NCBI RefSeq assembly: GCF_024679095.1
Contig: NC_066522.1
Span: 5,537,558 to 5,601,557, forward strand
Reading direction: 5' to 3'
From: Eriocheir sinensis
Taxonomy: Eukaryota; Arthropoda; Malacostraca; Decapoda; Varunidae
DNA length: 64,000 bases
Shown here: piece by piece, positions 1 through 11,938 of the stretch
Position numbering within the stretch: position 1 is the stretch's first letter
Layout of the letters: every line of letters begins with the position of its first letter
The notes under the pieces: generated by a model
What the model was told of the DNA's origin: nothing
Seen by the model: only the letters and a program-made list of their open reading frames with translations
Database searches by the model: none
Position numbers and translations under genes: made by a program

Positions 1-1210
1 CTTCCCCATGTTTTTCTTTTTTTTCCTTCCAATTTTTCCTTTCTTTCCACCTTTCCCATCTCTCCATTAGACTCCCCATAAATTGAATTGGATAAAAAAT
101 GTGCATGGAAATTAGATATGCTGTGTTAGATGCCTCCAACACTGGGAGTTTGCTCCCACAGGGTCTTGAAAACGCCTGAAAGACCAATCGCTTGTCCTGA
201 GCCTCGGTCACGAGAGAGACTTTCACAACCCGGCGCTTTTCAGCTATTGTCCTCGAAGTTTTGTCTCATAGAACGGGGCCGGGGTAGTCACCAACAGCAA
301 AGCTTGGCAAGGGAGGAGAGGAACCAGTGATTCGCTCCCACTTTTCGAATCGTCTAACACAACTCCACGACCCTTGCGAGGCCTGGTCAGTGGCACCTGT
401 CACCAGGTGTTCTCCACCAACTCTAGAGAGTATCGGACGCCCTTCCAGAGACCAAAAACTGAAATATTCATTGAGTATAAGAAAAACCCTCAAACTCCAC
501 CTGGAAGCCAGGAGGTATAACCCCAAAAGGCCCACGGAAGACATCTCTTTCAGGAGAAAATAACAAGAACCAGCTGTTATGCAGAATAGGGATGAGAGTA
601 TCGTCGATAGAGGGGAGGGAAGGGGAACTAACACCGATAACTGATTCCCAGGGAGGCTTTTTAGTGTAGAGGTCGCCACACTCCTCTACACCGCAGACCT
701 AAAAAAATAGGCACGGTCCAGCTAACTAGGACCCTGGAACTCCAGCCATTGTCTCATAAAGAGATCCTCTGCCTGCAGTCCAATCCGCCACTGCTGCTGC
801 CCAGAGGCTTCACCGTGACCCTGGCACGGGAGACAGATCAGGTATTACACCTTGTCCAAGGTGACCTGAGACTATGCAAGGCAGGGGCGTCTAGTTCCCT
901 GAGGAGGATGAGGAATACATAGGAATACATAAAAAGAACAGACACCAGAAGACCTATCGGTCTATGGCGAGGGTGTCTGTTTACTACCGCTACTACTAGT
1001 AATCTACGTGTGGTAGGACAGGACAGAATAGATGAAGGCTCCTCCCCACCCACCTCTCCCTCCGGCAACGTGCCGGCAGGAAATAGTTAGAAGAGAACAC
1101 CATGTACCTTTAAGGAAGAAAGGGACATGGAAATTTTACAGTAGAGAGAGAAATAAGAGGAAATTACTACCCTTAACTTACACTACTGGTAACCTAAGCT
1201 GTGGGGGAAA
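1..1210. other. No gene recognised
   Basis: A short T/C-rich start is followed by mixed-composition sequence. Short open frames on both strands lack recognisable domains, codon bias or splice context. I see no RNA gene, no repeat shared with the rest of the window and no convincing promoter. The right edge is set by the octamer tail of the CR1-like copy that follows. Confidence 0.6.
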
Positions 1211-1213
1211 GAG

Positions 1214-3055
1214 ACTTCATTACATAAGAACATAAGAACATAGAAACACAGGGAGACTGGAAGAGGCCGAGTGGCCTACACAGGGCAGCCCCAGAATTCC
1301 CCCTAATACTCATGATGGGTGAGGTGTAGTTTCAGGGGCACGGGTGGAGGCTTGATCCTCGTTTTACCGGCGGTACTAGGCACGCACCAGTACCCTGTCA
1401 CCTTACTGCACCCACACCTCACTCCACCCGTCATGCGGACATTAACTGTTGCTTTACTCTATTGTTAACTTACGCTACTTGCAATCTAAGTTGTGGGGGA
1501 GAATAATATGGATTTAGGTTGCGGTCTTGCTGCAATCTGTCTGAAAACATGCGAAGAAGGGTCAGTATAATCTTATATCCCTGAAGTACTTATCCAATGA
1601 AGACTTGAAGCTATTGATACTCTGTGCGCTAACTACTGACGGTGGGAGTCTATTCCAGTGATCGACGACTCTATTATTGAAAAAAACTTCTGCGCACCAA
1701 TGTGTTACATCGGTTTCCCTTAAACTTCATACCGTTGCTGCGTGTTATTGTGTTGGTGTCTCTTTGAAATAGACTATCTGGGTTAATGTTGTCGAATCCA
1801 TTAAGGATTTTGAACACTTCAATTAAGTCCCCTCTTATCATTCGCTTTTTTAGGGAAAACATATCTAAACGCGTTAAACGCTCGTCATATGGCAAGTTTC
1901 GGAGCGCTGGAATTTGTTTGGTTGCTCGTCGCTGTATCTTTTCTAGCAAAACTTGATCTTTGATATAGTTCGGTGACCAGAACTGAACGGCGTATTCTAG
2001 GTGTGGTCTTACAAATGCTAAATATAATCTCTTCATAAGTTCGGGTGATTTATAATCAAAGTTTCTTGAGATTAATCCTAACATCATATTGGCTTTTTTA
2101 CTCGCTGCAGATCATTGATCACTCATTTTAAGAGTGTTACTGAAAATGACACCAAGATCTTTTTCTTGTTTTACTTCGCTGAGCTCATGTCCTTGAAGCT
2201 GATATTTAAAGTTAGGATTTTTTTCACCTATGTGCAGTACTTTACATTTATCTACGTTAAAACTCATTTGCCATTTTTCGCTCCAGTCGGCAAGTCTTAT
2301 TAAGTCTGATTGAATATTCTCGCAACTTTGACTGTTCATTACCGTGTTGGCCCCAGGACCGAACCTTGGGGCACGCCACTGGTGACGGGTTGCCAATCCG
2401 ATGCTTCACCATTAAGAACTACACGTTGTTCTCTGTCGGTGAGCCAGTCAAGAATCCACGCACATTGATGGTCGTTAATACCGTGGGAACGCAGTTTAGA
2501 AATAAGCCTAACGTGAGGAACTTTATCAAACGCTTTCTGAAAATCTAAGTAAATTACGTCATATGGGCTTCGGGCGTCCCAACATGTATAAACATCGTTG
2601 AAAAAGGTTAATAGGTTTGTAAGGCAAGACCGATTACTACGAAATCCATGCTGACTATCAGTTATCAAATCATTTGTTTCAAGGAAAGTGATCATTTTAT
2701 CCCTGATTATTTTTTCGAATAGTTTAATTAGGACAGACGTAAGGCTGATGGGACGATAATTACTGGCTTGTTTTTTATCTCCTTTTTTAAAGATCGGGGT
2801 AATATTGGCCTTTTTCCACTCGAGAGGCACACTGGCCTGTGCTAATGACTTGTTGAATATTAATGTTATGGGTAATTCTAGCTGATGACTACATTCTCTC
2901 AACACGCGAGGAGATAAATTGTCGGGGCCTGGAGATTTATTTGGATCTATTTTCTGCAGGTACACACGCACTTCGCTGATATCAATTTCGGTCAATGCAA
3001 GCTTATGTTCTTCAGGGCCTTGAAAAATTTTCTTCGGGGCTGGAATCGATGTCAT
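1214..3055 (-). mobile_element. CR1-like LINE copy A (5' truncated, dead)
   Basis: This is the 3' part of a non-LTR retrotransposon. Read on the minus strand it holds the RT palm (2339-3055), a connection/thumb segment (2112-2396) and a C-terminal segment (1674-2087, continuing in frame to about 1565), then a 3' UTR. The UTR ends at 1214-1240 in TTCTTATG octamer repeats. Octamer 3' tails are typical of the CR1 group. A GGCC-loop-GGCC hairpin lies just before the tail (about 1265-1285). The 5' end is missing: there is no endonuclease or ORF1. Confidence 0.9.
2339..3055 (-). pseudogene. Reverse transcriptase fragment, catalytic box deleted
   Basis: The reading frame carries classic LINE RT blocks in order: NKSPGPDNLSPRVL, WKKANITPIFKKGD, NYRPISLTSV, the motif A block DVIYLDFQKAFDKVPH, and motif B SGVPQGSVLGP. 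Directly after GSVLGP it breaks (about 2350), and the next frame resumes at NSQSCENIQSDL. In the sister copies about 26 residues lie between these points, including the F-A-D-D catalytic motif C. The deletion therefore removes two of the three polymerase aspartates, so the copy cannot be active. Continuation pieces follow at 2112-2396 (KWQMSFNVDKCKVLHIG) and 1674-2087 ([13 protein letters not shown]). Confidence 0.9.
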
Positions 3056-3152
3056 GTTTTCTTTTGTAAATATGCTACTAAAGGAGGATGAGGAGGAGAA
3101 GTAGAAGTAGGAGGAGGAAGAGGAGTCATTTAAAAAAAAAATGAGGTGAAGG

Positions 3153-4145
3153 CTGGATTCACACGAGCCACTTTTTAGTGGTCAGTGGCCGCCACAAAAT
3201 AATGGTCAAAATAGAACACGCACATCTCTATGGGTGCATGCACACGGGCCACTTTTTTGTGGTCGCCACAAAACAATGGCGAGTTGTGGCCGGTGGAGCC
3301 ATTTTCCGACCACGCCACTGTGGCCGGGGTTAGATACCGTTGTTTCAAATGGCAGCGTGCACACGAGCCACTATCGGTGACCACCACCCTGCCACCCGCC
3401 GCTTTCCCTTTGTCTTGACACTTGAACACCTGAATTTTAACTGTCATAATGATGTATAAGTATGACCTTCACGCATAACTTGTGTTCAGGATATAATGGA
3501 TAAGCCCTTATATGCTTTCAGAACTAATGTTTCATTTCGTTTCACAGTTTTGCATATTAATTGATTCTGGTATGGATTAATTACTGAATGTGGTAGTTTT
3601 ATTTACCCGGAAGTATAAAGGGGAAAATGTTAGGTAACCGCAAAGACTGCTGAATTATGTCACTAAATTACATCTAATGTGACTTAATATTCTTCATGTT
3701 CGGTCTTATATTAAAATTACAGCAAGTCTCTCTTCAACTGGGACATAATTCTTCATGTTGATGTCCTGCCGTGTTATACGTGGACCAATTATTGTCATAA
3801 GATGATTAAGCCTATCCTGTGACCTCCTGAAGTAGTAAAAAAATTATCGTGTTCTTTTAGCTCTGTAAATAAAGTGTGGAATGCTACACGCAGTAGTCTG
3901 TTGCTAAGTATATATGGGGTGAACCCATGGCAGTACTTTCTTCAGCGCTTTTTGCCAAGAGAGCACAGACAGCTGCTGCCTCTACGAGATCCATAACCCC
4001 ACGTGCTGACCTCATTAGTGGCTGCCACCGAGTGGCTCGTGTGCATGGTGGACCTACCCACCATTTTTCGTGGCGACCATTTTTTGTGGTGGCCACTTTT
4101 TTGTGGCGGCCACTGACCACTAAAAGTGTCTCGTGTGAACCCAGC
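3153..4145. mobile_element. ~1 kb non-autonomous DNA transposon with ~50-bp TIRs
   Basis: The left end reads GGCTGGATTCACACGAG and the right end, reverse-complemented, GGCTGGGTTCACACGAG. Both continue into a shared TTTTAGTGGTCAGTGG and CCGCCACAAAA block. A second nested inverted pair (TGCACACGGGCCAC / GCTCGTGTGCATGG) lies further in, at about 3235 and 4036. The inside (3430-3880) is AT-rich with no transposase. A GAA abuts both ends and may be a 3-bp target duplication. The TTCACAC-type end and 3-bp duplication suggest a PIF/Harbinger-like non-autonomous family, which is inference. Confidence 0.75.
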
Positions 4146-4172
4146 CGAAGAGTTATCCCTACCTACTCTTAG

Positions 4173-4365
4173 TATACACCAACCTTGAGCTCCATCTGCC
4201 ACTTCCCCGCCCAGTCATACAATGTCTAAATCATCCTGCTGAACATATAGCGTCCTATCCAGATTCAAATTCTCTTCCACTCTCACTATCATCTGCAAAT
4301 TTATTAATATCGCCTTCCAGTGTCCAAATCATTGATGCAAATGATAAACAGCAGTGGACCTAAAC
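4173..4365 (-). pseudogene. CR1-like reverse transcriptase scrap
   Basis: On the minus strand the translation shows LGPLLFIICINDLDTG, then a degenerate INKFADDSE catalytic box, then an eroded segment. Base for base it parallels 34340-34520 of the well-preserved LINE at 33.5-38 kb. It lies immediately right of the TIR element at 3153-4145. It is too short and broken to encode anything and is a fossil fragment. Confidence 0.75.
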
Positions 4366-4501
4366 AAATCCGAACCCTAACTAAACTAATTCTCGCTGAC
4401 AAAGAAGTTTTCGCGATCATATGTGCGCTTACAAAATTGGAACCTGAAATGCTAGCTATGAGGTAATAGTAAAGCGTGGAGGGGCTAGGAACTGAAAATA
4501 T

Positions 4502-4587
<86 letters not shown>
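4502..4587. repeat. (GA)n microsatellite, ~86 bp
   Basis: Pure GA repeat, one of only two long arrays in the window with GA rather than CT on the plus strand. Open frames through it (RERERE / SLSLSL) are artefacts of the repeat. A smaller GGA-rich tract lies at 5071-5110. Confidence 0.98.
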
Positions 4588-4589
<2 letters not shown>

Positions 4590-5261
4590 AACAAACACAA
4601 TATAAGACAAAGACAAAATGCTGCAAAAACACGAGCAAACAACAAAAGTCTTACCAACCTACACACACAAAAACGAAATGAGAAAACTAGAAAAAGGTCC
4701 GCGAAAAAACAACTCAACAAAGTCAGCTACAAAACAAAAGATGGAGAACGAAAGAGAAAAGAGAGCAGGAAGCGACGCTGGTGAAAGCCAGAAACAGAAT
4801 GTCATCTTTCGTAAAGGTTTTGAGTGTTTTCAAAATTTTGAAAATTCAATATTGTTGCGACGGTGATGATGGTGAAGAGAAACATAGAAGAGAAATGGAG
4901 AGGAAAGGGAGTACAACAGTAGGTTAATAATGGTGAAAAAGGAGAAGCGCGGCACTTCAAAACTTTAGGTGGATGTAAAAACACGAGGGTAAGAGAAGCA
5001 AAGAAAAACATGGAATATCAAGTGACAAACGAGTAGGAACGGGGAAACATGAGACCAGCTGGAGGGGAATGAGGAGGAGGAGGAGGAGGAGGAGGAGGAG
5101 GAGGAGAAGGAGATGGAGTAGACGGAACGAGTGGAATAGAAGGAAAGATCATGAAGAACCAGAAAAGCAGCTAACACGTCTGTTGGCTTAATACAAGGTT
5201 ACAAGCTGTGGGAGCCTCGCTATTATTGAAGATACTGACTGACTTATTAATTGGAGCATAC

Positions 5262-6384
5262 GTCCGGGGTCGCATCGCTTCACTCACTCGCAGCCCATAT
5301 TCCGGGCGAGTCTCCATGCAGGCCCCCTTCCCAACCCGAGTACCTCCCGGCAGGATCTATCGACTTGTTCAAGTCACGAACTCAATGGGCGTCCCCTTGG
5401 CCTCCTCCACTCAGGATTGTCTCTTACAGAGACAACCCGATGAGCAGGATCAGTTTTAGGGTAACGAACCACGTGCCCAAATAGCCGGAGTTGGCGTGGA
5501 CGGACTATGCAGGTAATATATGTCGAAGCAGTCTCACCGAGTAGTCGCAGGTTTGACACAAAAGCATTCCAGCGATATCCAATGATTCTGCGTACTTTAT
5601 TACCAAAGGCATCAATCCGCCTCTCCAAGTCCTCATTTAGTCTCCATGTCTCCCAACCATAGAGTAAGACAGGGAGCACAAGAGACTTGAAGATTCGGAA
5701 CTTTTTCCTTCTCCGCAGGTATCGACAACGCCATATACCCGTGTTGAGCGAGTCCATAATACCGTGGGCCAGACCAATCCGCCGTAAGACTTCCTGACGA
5801 GACTCACCATTGTTATGAACTACGCTACCAAGATACGGGAAACTTTCTGAGATTTCAACATCCTCGCCACACTTATGAACAGACTGTACTGTTCCATCTT
5901 GTAAGCCTCCAAACACCTATACCTTGGTCTTGGCCCAGGAGACCTGAAGTCCCAAGGGTTTCGCCTCCTCGTGCAGTGCCTCGAGAGCCATCACCAAAAC
6001 CTCCAGTGACTCCGCCAGGATTACTGCATCATCGGCAAAAACAAGCTCAGTGACCCTTGTGTTGCCAATGGATGCTCCGCAATGACTCTGGTCCACAACT
6101 CTTCCCAGTACCCAGTCCATACAAGTGCTGAAAAGTAAAGGGGCAAGGACACAGTCCTGCCTCACTCCCGCATTCACGGGAAAGAAGCTGGACAAGCTCC
6201 CCCCACATTTCACAGCACTCTCTGTCCCAGAATACAGGCCAGTCAGCAAATCAATAGTCCTCGCAGGAATCCCACGAAGTCGCAGAAGATCCCAGAGTGC
6301 CTCGCGATGCACTGAGTCAAACGCCTTCTTGAGATCGACGTAGGTTGCTAGCATCCCCTGTCGAAACTCACGTCGGCGCTCCAT
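5262..6384 (-). pseudogene. RTE reverse transcriptase palm and C-terminus
   Basis: 5917-6384 contains motif A (TYVDLKKAFDSVHREALWDLL), motif B as GVRQDCVLAPLLF (the family has G where D stands) and motif C VFADDAVILAES. 5374-5916 continues with the SFPYLGSVV block and the C-terminal domain (LLYGWETWRLN, RQLRLFGHVVRYP). A TGA at about 5374 interrupts the frame, which then runs on recognisably (LEQVDRSCREVLG, PAWRLARNMG) to about 5262. Confidence 0.9.
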
Positions 6385-6445
6385 CAGTACGCGAAGCGCT
6401 AGGATACGGTCAGTTGTTGATTTACCAGGCGTGAACCAAGACTAT

Positions 6446-7350
6446 TCAGGTCTTTGCAGCTTCAGCAGCTGGCTGCGAATTCGCATCAGAAATAGGTGGG
6501 CAAGCACCTTGCCCGGCACACTGAGCAGTGTAGTACCACGGTAGTTGTTGCAATCCTGTCGGTCCCCTTTCTCTTTCCAGATAGGGGATAGGGACGACCA
6601 ACTCCTTCTTCCAGTCAGGAGGAATGGCACCGGACTGCCGTACGGCAGTCAAGACCGCATGCAACCCGCGGATCATGGCTTCACCTCCGCACTGATGTTA
6701 CAGGTGCCAGGTGCCTTTCCACCACTCAACTTTGCCACAGCCTCTCTGACCTCAGCCAGAGAGGATGGGCTTTCGTCGTTGGGTGGATCAGCATCATCCA
6801 CCTGCAACCCAGCAACTGGAAGCTGCCCACGTGGAAGGTCCGCTATGTACAGCTGCTCAAAGTACTCAGCCCAACGAGCCCTCTGCCCATCCATGTCAGA
6901 TACGAGGCAGCCATCAGCTGTTCGGATAGCGCTCACCTGAGAGGGCGACTTGGAGTGGAGCTTCTTCAGGGCTCGGTAAACAGGTCGGAGGTCATTCGCA
7001 TTTAAATGGCCCTCGACTTCCTCAGCGAGACCCTTGACATACCTCTCTTTGTCTCTCCTCAGGAGAGCTCTAGTCCTACGTGACAGAGCCCTGTATTGGT
7101 CCCGGTTCCCAGCAAGTCTGGCAGCGCGACTCTCCTCAATATTCTCCAGCGTCTCCACCGAGGCAAAGCCACTCCTAGATCTCGGGCGCTCTCCAATGCA
7201 CTCCTTGGCAGCTTGAAGAGTCTCACGTTTGAAGGTATCCCACAGCTCAACAGGGTCCTCCAGGGTGCTAAGCACATCGAACCGATTTGAGACTGTCAAA
7301 GCATTCTCCTGAGCACATGCCAGATCCTTCAGCCTCTCGAGATGGAACAC
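6446..7350 (-). pseudogene. RTE linker and start of RT, disrupted
   Basis: 6673-7350 encodes a charged, helix-rich stretch (RTRALLRRDKERYVKGLAEE, then RARWAEYFEQLY) and ends at AVAKLSGGKAPGTCNISAE, the usual entry to the RT fingers (normally GPD). The frame then shifts into 6446-6676 (IRGLHAVLTAVRQSGAIPPD and WKKELVVPIPY). No independent function is expected. Confidence 0.85.
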
Positions 7351-7399
7351 AGTATTGTTGCATCTCGAGATTATTCTTGACCTGACATGAAGCTTCAGT

Positions 7400-8123
7400 G
7401 TTGCAACAACAAGCCTATGGTCAGTTGCAAAGAATTCAGCACTCCGGTAAGCTCTGCAGTTCTGAAAGATCCTTCAACGAGTACTTACAAGGATGTGGTC
7501 AATCTCCTTAGCTACCCTCCGGCAACGCAATACCAAGTCCAGCGATGCAGCTCTGGTCTCTGGTACCAGGAACCCGCAATTCTCAACCTTCTGGATTTTG
7601 CAAAATTCAGGAGGAGAGAGCTGTTGATGTTCCTGGTACCAGAAACATGGGGACCAGCACATAGCTCGTAGCCAACCCTGTCAGTGCCAGTAGTAGCATT
7701 GAAGATGCCCAGGACAATGAGTGTGTCCCGGGGAGGGCACTGGTCTAATACGGAGTCGAGTTTGGCGTAGAACATCTACTTTTCTTCAGTTCCACGCATC
7801 TCGGTAAGAGCGTACACTGCAACAAGAGACATGAAGCCCAGTGTGTGCTTCAGCCTCACTCGCATTATACGCTCATCAACCGGAGCAACCTCAAACACAA
7901 ATGGCAGCCGTTGGCTAAAGATGTTCATAGCTACCCCCTTGACATGGAAGCCATTGCTCATGCCGGACCAGTAGAAGGTGTACCCCTCCTTACTAATTTC
8001 GCCACTGCCAGGCCTCCTCGTCTCAGAGAGTGCCACTATGTCCACCCTCAGCCTTCTAAGCTCATTTGATAGGTAAGGCAGTCGATCATCATCCGAGAGG
8101 CTGCGGACGTTCCAGGAGCCCAA
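7400..8123 (-). pseudogene. RTE endonuclease domain, disrupted
   Basis: The first piece (7776-8123) reads GSWNVRSL, IVALSETRRPGSGEI and YTFYWSGMSNG, which carry the N-terminal AP-endonuclease motifs including the catalytic Glu in SETR. The second piece (7512-7775) should carry GDFNA but reads LGIFNATTG, so the catalytic Asp is Ile. A third frame holds KEIDHILVSTR (7474-7560). Two short CTGGTACCAG palindromes occur within it. The frame breaks and lost Asp show this nuclease is dead. Confidence 0.85.
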
Positions 8124-8713
8124 ACGCAGAGCCCTCCGAAGTTAGCCCCGGGCCTGGTTCTGCGGGCTGGCGCAGCTTCTGCACCACCCCCGCCACCCCC
8201 AAAACAAAAAGATTGGCTAGGTGGTCTTCCTCCTTCGAGGTGCAGGGGTCCCGTAGGCTTTGCCCTGCACCCGTACGTATACTATAGTATCATACAATCT
8301 CTTCTCTCTGCAACCCAGTTATATTTTATTCATTGCCCGGGCGACCCTTGTTGCAAATATCTCAACAGTACTGAAAGGTATTTGCTTCCCGCTACCTGGC
8401 ATTCAGCTGTTTATTTGTATACATAAACGGTGGTCCAGAGCGTAGGCTCTGGCGCCCCTGCACTCTGCCCGCGGTGGTTACTTGGGAACGAAAACTTATA
8501 GAATATGAAGGCAATTGACTTGAAGGAGGAGGAGGAGAGGACACTTTTTGCCATCAGCCGGTTATATCGCAACAGAGCTAGTAACAAGAGGAGGAGGAGG
8601 AGGAGGAAGAGAAAGGGGAAGAGGAAGAGAAGGAGCAGGAAGAGGAAAAGGAGGTGGAGGAGTGGCCGAATCACTTGAAAGCAGAAAGTATTTTGAATAT
8701 GTATGTATGTATG

Positions 8714-9341
<628 letters not shown>

Positions 9342-9444
9342 CTCTCTTTCTCTGGCGCACAAACCTTATACTCATCAATATTAAGGTGAATAAGATAAGT
9401 CTACACGCGCATTAGATTATTTCTTTTATCGTTTTCTCTCTAAA

Positions 9445-9447
<3 letters not shown>

Positions 9448-9519
<72 letters not shown>
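9448..9519. repeat. (CT)n microsatellite
   Basis: Pure CT array of about 72 bp. The flanks (9340-9447 and 9520-9650) are AT-rich with no gene visible. Confidence 0.98.
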
Positions 9520-9521
<2 letters not shown>

Positions 9522-9649
9522 GTGAAAATTTTCTTACGTGGCAGATGTTCACTTTTTTAATTATCTAACTTCTTCAGTGAAATACTTTTTGTTTATTTTT
9601 TTAATTTTACGAAAAACTTTCTTATGCATTTTTTTAATGATTAATAGGA

Positions 9650-10030
9650 ATGTAGAGGTTGGCCCCATGGCATAGATAGGTCATCATAATCGGCATGCTG
9701 CCCCAGCAAGGTAGTGGACCATGCCTCCTTGTGGGGGGCGCGGTGCCAGGCCCGGCGGCTCATTATGTTTGCCAGGCTGACCCTGCCAGGACCGACATAA
9801 TAGTGTATAGTGCATCCGCGTGTACGTGTTATAGAGGTGGGCTCAATTGACCATAATGTTTACCAGGCCACCCCTGCCAGGTCCTGTAAGATAATGTACA
9901 ACCCCTCGTTGTAAGCGATGTTGAGGTTGGCCTCATGGCATAGATATGTAGATCATCATGCCTGGCAGGCCGCCCCTGCCAAATCCTGCCGAAAGATTGC
10001 AACGCCCCATCGCGGGCGGCGTTGTGGCGG
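9650..10030. repeat. Degenerate ~90-bp tandem repeat
   Basis: Blocks built around CATAATGTTTGCCAGGC and CCCTGCCAGGTCCTG recur at about 9765, 9855 and 9945. The phrase GGCCCCATGGCATAGATA occurs at about 9662 and again, slightly changed, near 9935. Units are diverged, with no obvious coding capacity. It may be a decayed satellite. Confidence 0.6.
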
Positions 10031-10316
10031 GGCCCTCGCCTTTTTGGTGACGACGACGCTCACTGGGAATCACAGCGCCAACCTCTGCGCCTCCTGACGG
10101 GAGGCGTGGTCCCCTTGTCAGTCCTTGGGGTCGCTAAACATCGGTCTGGTTTTCGTGTCAGCCCGCGTGTTTACTCGAGAATGACACGTTCCCTGGCGGT
10201 CCGTGTGCCTACTTGAAAATGGCAGTGGCGAGGTGGTACGGGAAGCGGGACCATTTCGGGCCTACCTTTTCCTGCGAGCCTCTCAAGCCCTGTCAGCTAC
10301 TGCTACCCCACGAGAA

Positions 10317-10436
<120 letters not shown>

Positions 10437-10689
10437 CCATTCCCTCTTGACCTCTCCTGAGAGACGGACGTGTCCTCCCCGCTGCACACTACAGCCTAAC
10501 TTACCCGCGCTGCACGCCTTGGCAACCCCGTGTTTTCGTTGTGCTATTTGGCTTTGCGTTAGCTTTCACGTGTGTTTGTGTGTTTTCGCTTGTGGACTTT
10601 GTGTGTTGCCTGTGATTTCCCGACACGTGTTTAGTGTGTGTTCGTTTGTGGTTTTTGCGAGTGTGTCTGCCTATGGTTGCCTCTGTGAT

Positions 10690-11250
10690 TCGTGTTTCCT
10701 GTATTTTTGCGTGTGATTTGGCTGCTTCCGAGTGTTCTGCGTGGGTTTCAGAGTGTTTCAAGTCTGTTGTGTTTCCGGTGTTTTTGCGTGTGATTTGGCT
10801 GTTTCCGAGTGTTCTGCGTGGGTTTCAGAGTGTTCCCGGTGTTTTTGCGTGTGTTTGGCTGTTTCCGAGTGTTCTGTGTGGGTTTCAGAGTGTTTCAAGT
10901 GTGTTGTGTTTCCGGTATTTTTGCGTGTGATTTGGCTGTTTCCGAGTGTTCTGCGTGGGTTTCAGAGTGTTTCAAGTGTGTTGTGTTTCCGGTGTTTTCG
11001 CGCCGGATTTGGCTGTTTCCGAGTATACTACGTGGGTTTCAGAGTGTCTTGAGTGTGCTGTTGTGTTTCCGGTGTTTTTGCGTGTGATTTGGCTGTTTCC
11101 GAGTGTTCTGCGTGGGTTTCAGAGTGTTTCAAGTGTGTTGTGTTTCCAGTGCTTTTGCGTGTGATTTGGCTGTTTCCGAGTGTTCTACGTGGGTTTCAGA
11201 GTGTTTTGAGTGTGCTGTTGTGTGTCCGGTGTTTTTGCGAGTAACTTGAG
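10690..11250 (+). repeat. 77-bp minisatellite, about 7-8 units
   Basis: The phrase TTTTTGCGTGTGATTTGGCT recurs at about 10704, 10781, 10842, 10918, 10994, 11075, 11152 and 11232, giving a period of 76-81 bp with one short 61-bp unit. Because 77 is not a multiple of three, the apparent repeat protein (AVSECSAWVSECF) changes frame in each unit, so it is not coding. It lies about 700 bp upstream of a LINE ORF1 on the same strand and could be a monomer-type 5' promoter array of that element. Confidence 0.9.
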
Positions 11251-11359
11251 GGTGTTTAATCGTGCTTATGCTTGAGTTTCTGAGTGTTTCGTGTGTTTCG
11301 AGTGTGTTCTTGTGTTCCCGAGTTTTTCACGCGTGATTTGGGTGTGTCGACAACTCACC

Positions 11360-11935
11360 CTTTGAATTCCCTGAGGATTCAATCTGCTACTCCTCACTAC
11401 ACCCTCTTTAAATCCCCAAGAGGATTAACCATTCCTACCTCCCTTTCCCTCACCTCACCTAAGCCCCTCCACCCTCGCTTACCTCACCTCCCTTCTGCTC
11501 CTCCTCACTACAAATCCCCTAGAGGATTAGCCCTTCCTACTCCTCCCTCACCTCCACATATTTCTAAGCCCTCCCCTCCCTCACTCACCTTACCTCACAG
11601 CCTATTTACCCATCCCTTCACCCACCTCACCTCGCCTCTTTCCTAACCCTCCTTGATCTCACACATCTCACTCACCTCACATCCCTTCCTACTCCTCCTC
11701 TCTCCCACTTTACCTCCTTTCTCAAACCCCCTCTCACTCACCTCACCTATTTCCTAACCCACCTTGATCTCACACACCTCACTCACCGCTTCTCTTTCCT
11801 CCTCTTTACTCATCTCAAATCCCTTTCTACTCTTCCTCTCTCTCACTTTTCCTCCATTACTAAACTACCTCTCACACACCTCACCCCCTTTCCTAATCTC
11901 CTTCACTCTGTGTTTTTATCTCTTTCATTTCAGCT
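11360..11935. repeat. Pyrimidine-rich leader before LINE ORF1
   Basis: A nearly G-free C/T/A-rich stretch built from loosely repeated CTCACCTCACC and AGAGGATTA-type phrases. It ends in TTTCATTTCAG, which resembles a 3' splice acceptor, nine bases before the ORF1 start ATG. No protein is expected; it is probably the 5' untranslated part of the LINE. Confidence 0.5.
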
Positions 11936-11938
11936 AAG

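Larger units (their letters stand above)
5262..8275 (-). mobile_element. RTE-type LINE, nearly full length but broken
   Basis: About 3.0 kb on the minus strand. In order from the right: a GC-rich 5' region (8124-8275), an AP-like endonuclease (7400-8123), a linker (6673-7350), reverse transcriptase (5917-6680) and a C-terminal region (5262-5916). The endonuclease opening GSWNVRSL and the RT block GVRQ-CVLAPLLF are typical of RTE-clade elements, including genes annotated as craniofacial development protein 2-like. At least five frame breaks and several stops separate the pieces. RTE elements carry a single ORF of about 1,000 residues, so the length fits one complete dead copy. Confidence 0.9.

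Noticed and set aside
130..679. Open frames of 66-137 codons on both strands
   Set aside because: No motifs, conflicting strands and no regulatory context.
3887..4202. Short open frames in the TIR element as a transposase
   Set aside because: They are formed by the TIR sequence itself and lack any catalytic motif.
7560..7665. Palindromic CTGGTACCAG pair as a regulatory site
   Set aside because: It lies inside decayed RTE endonuclease coding sequence and encodes recognisable residues; probably chance.
9650..10030. CRISPR-like array
   Set aside because: Units are diverged tandem repeats without unique spacers, and the genome is eukaryotic.
10634..11244. Apparent repeat protein (AVSECSAWVSECF units)
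   Set aside because: The 77-bp period shifts frame each unit and no single frame carries all units; best explained as a noncoding minisatellite.
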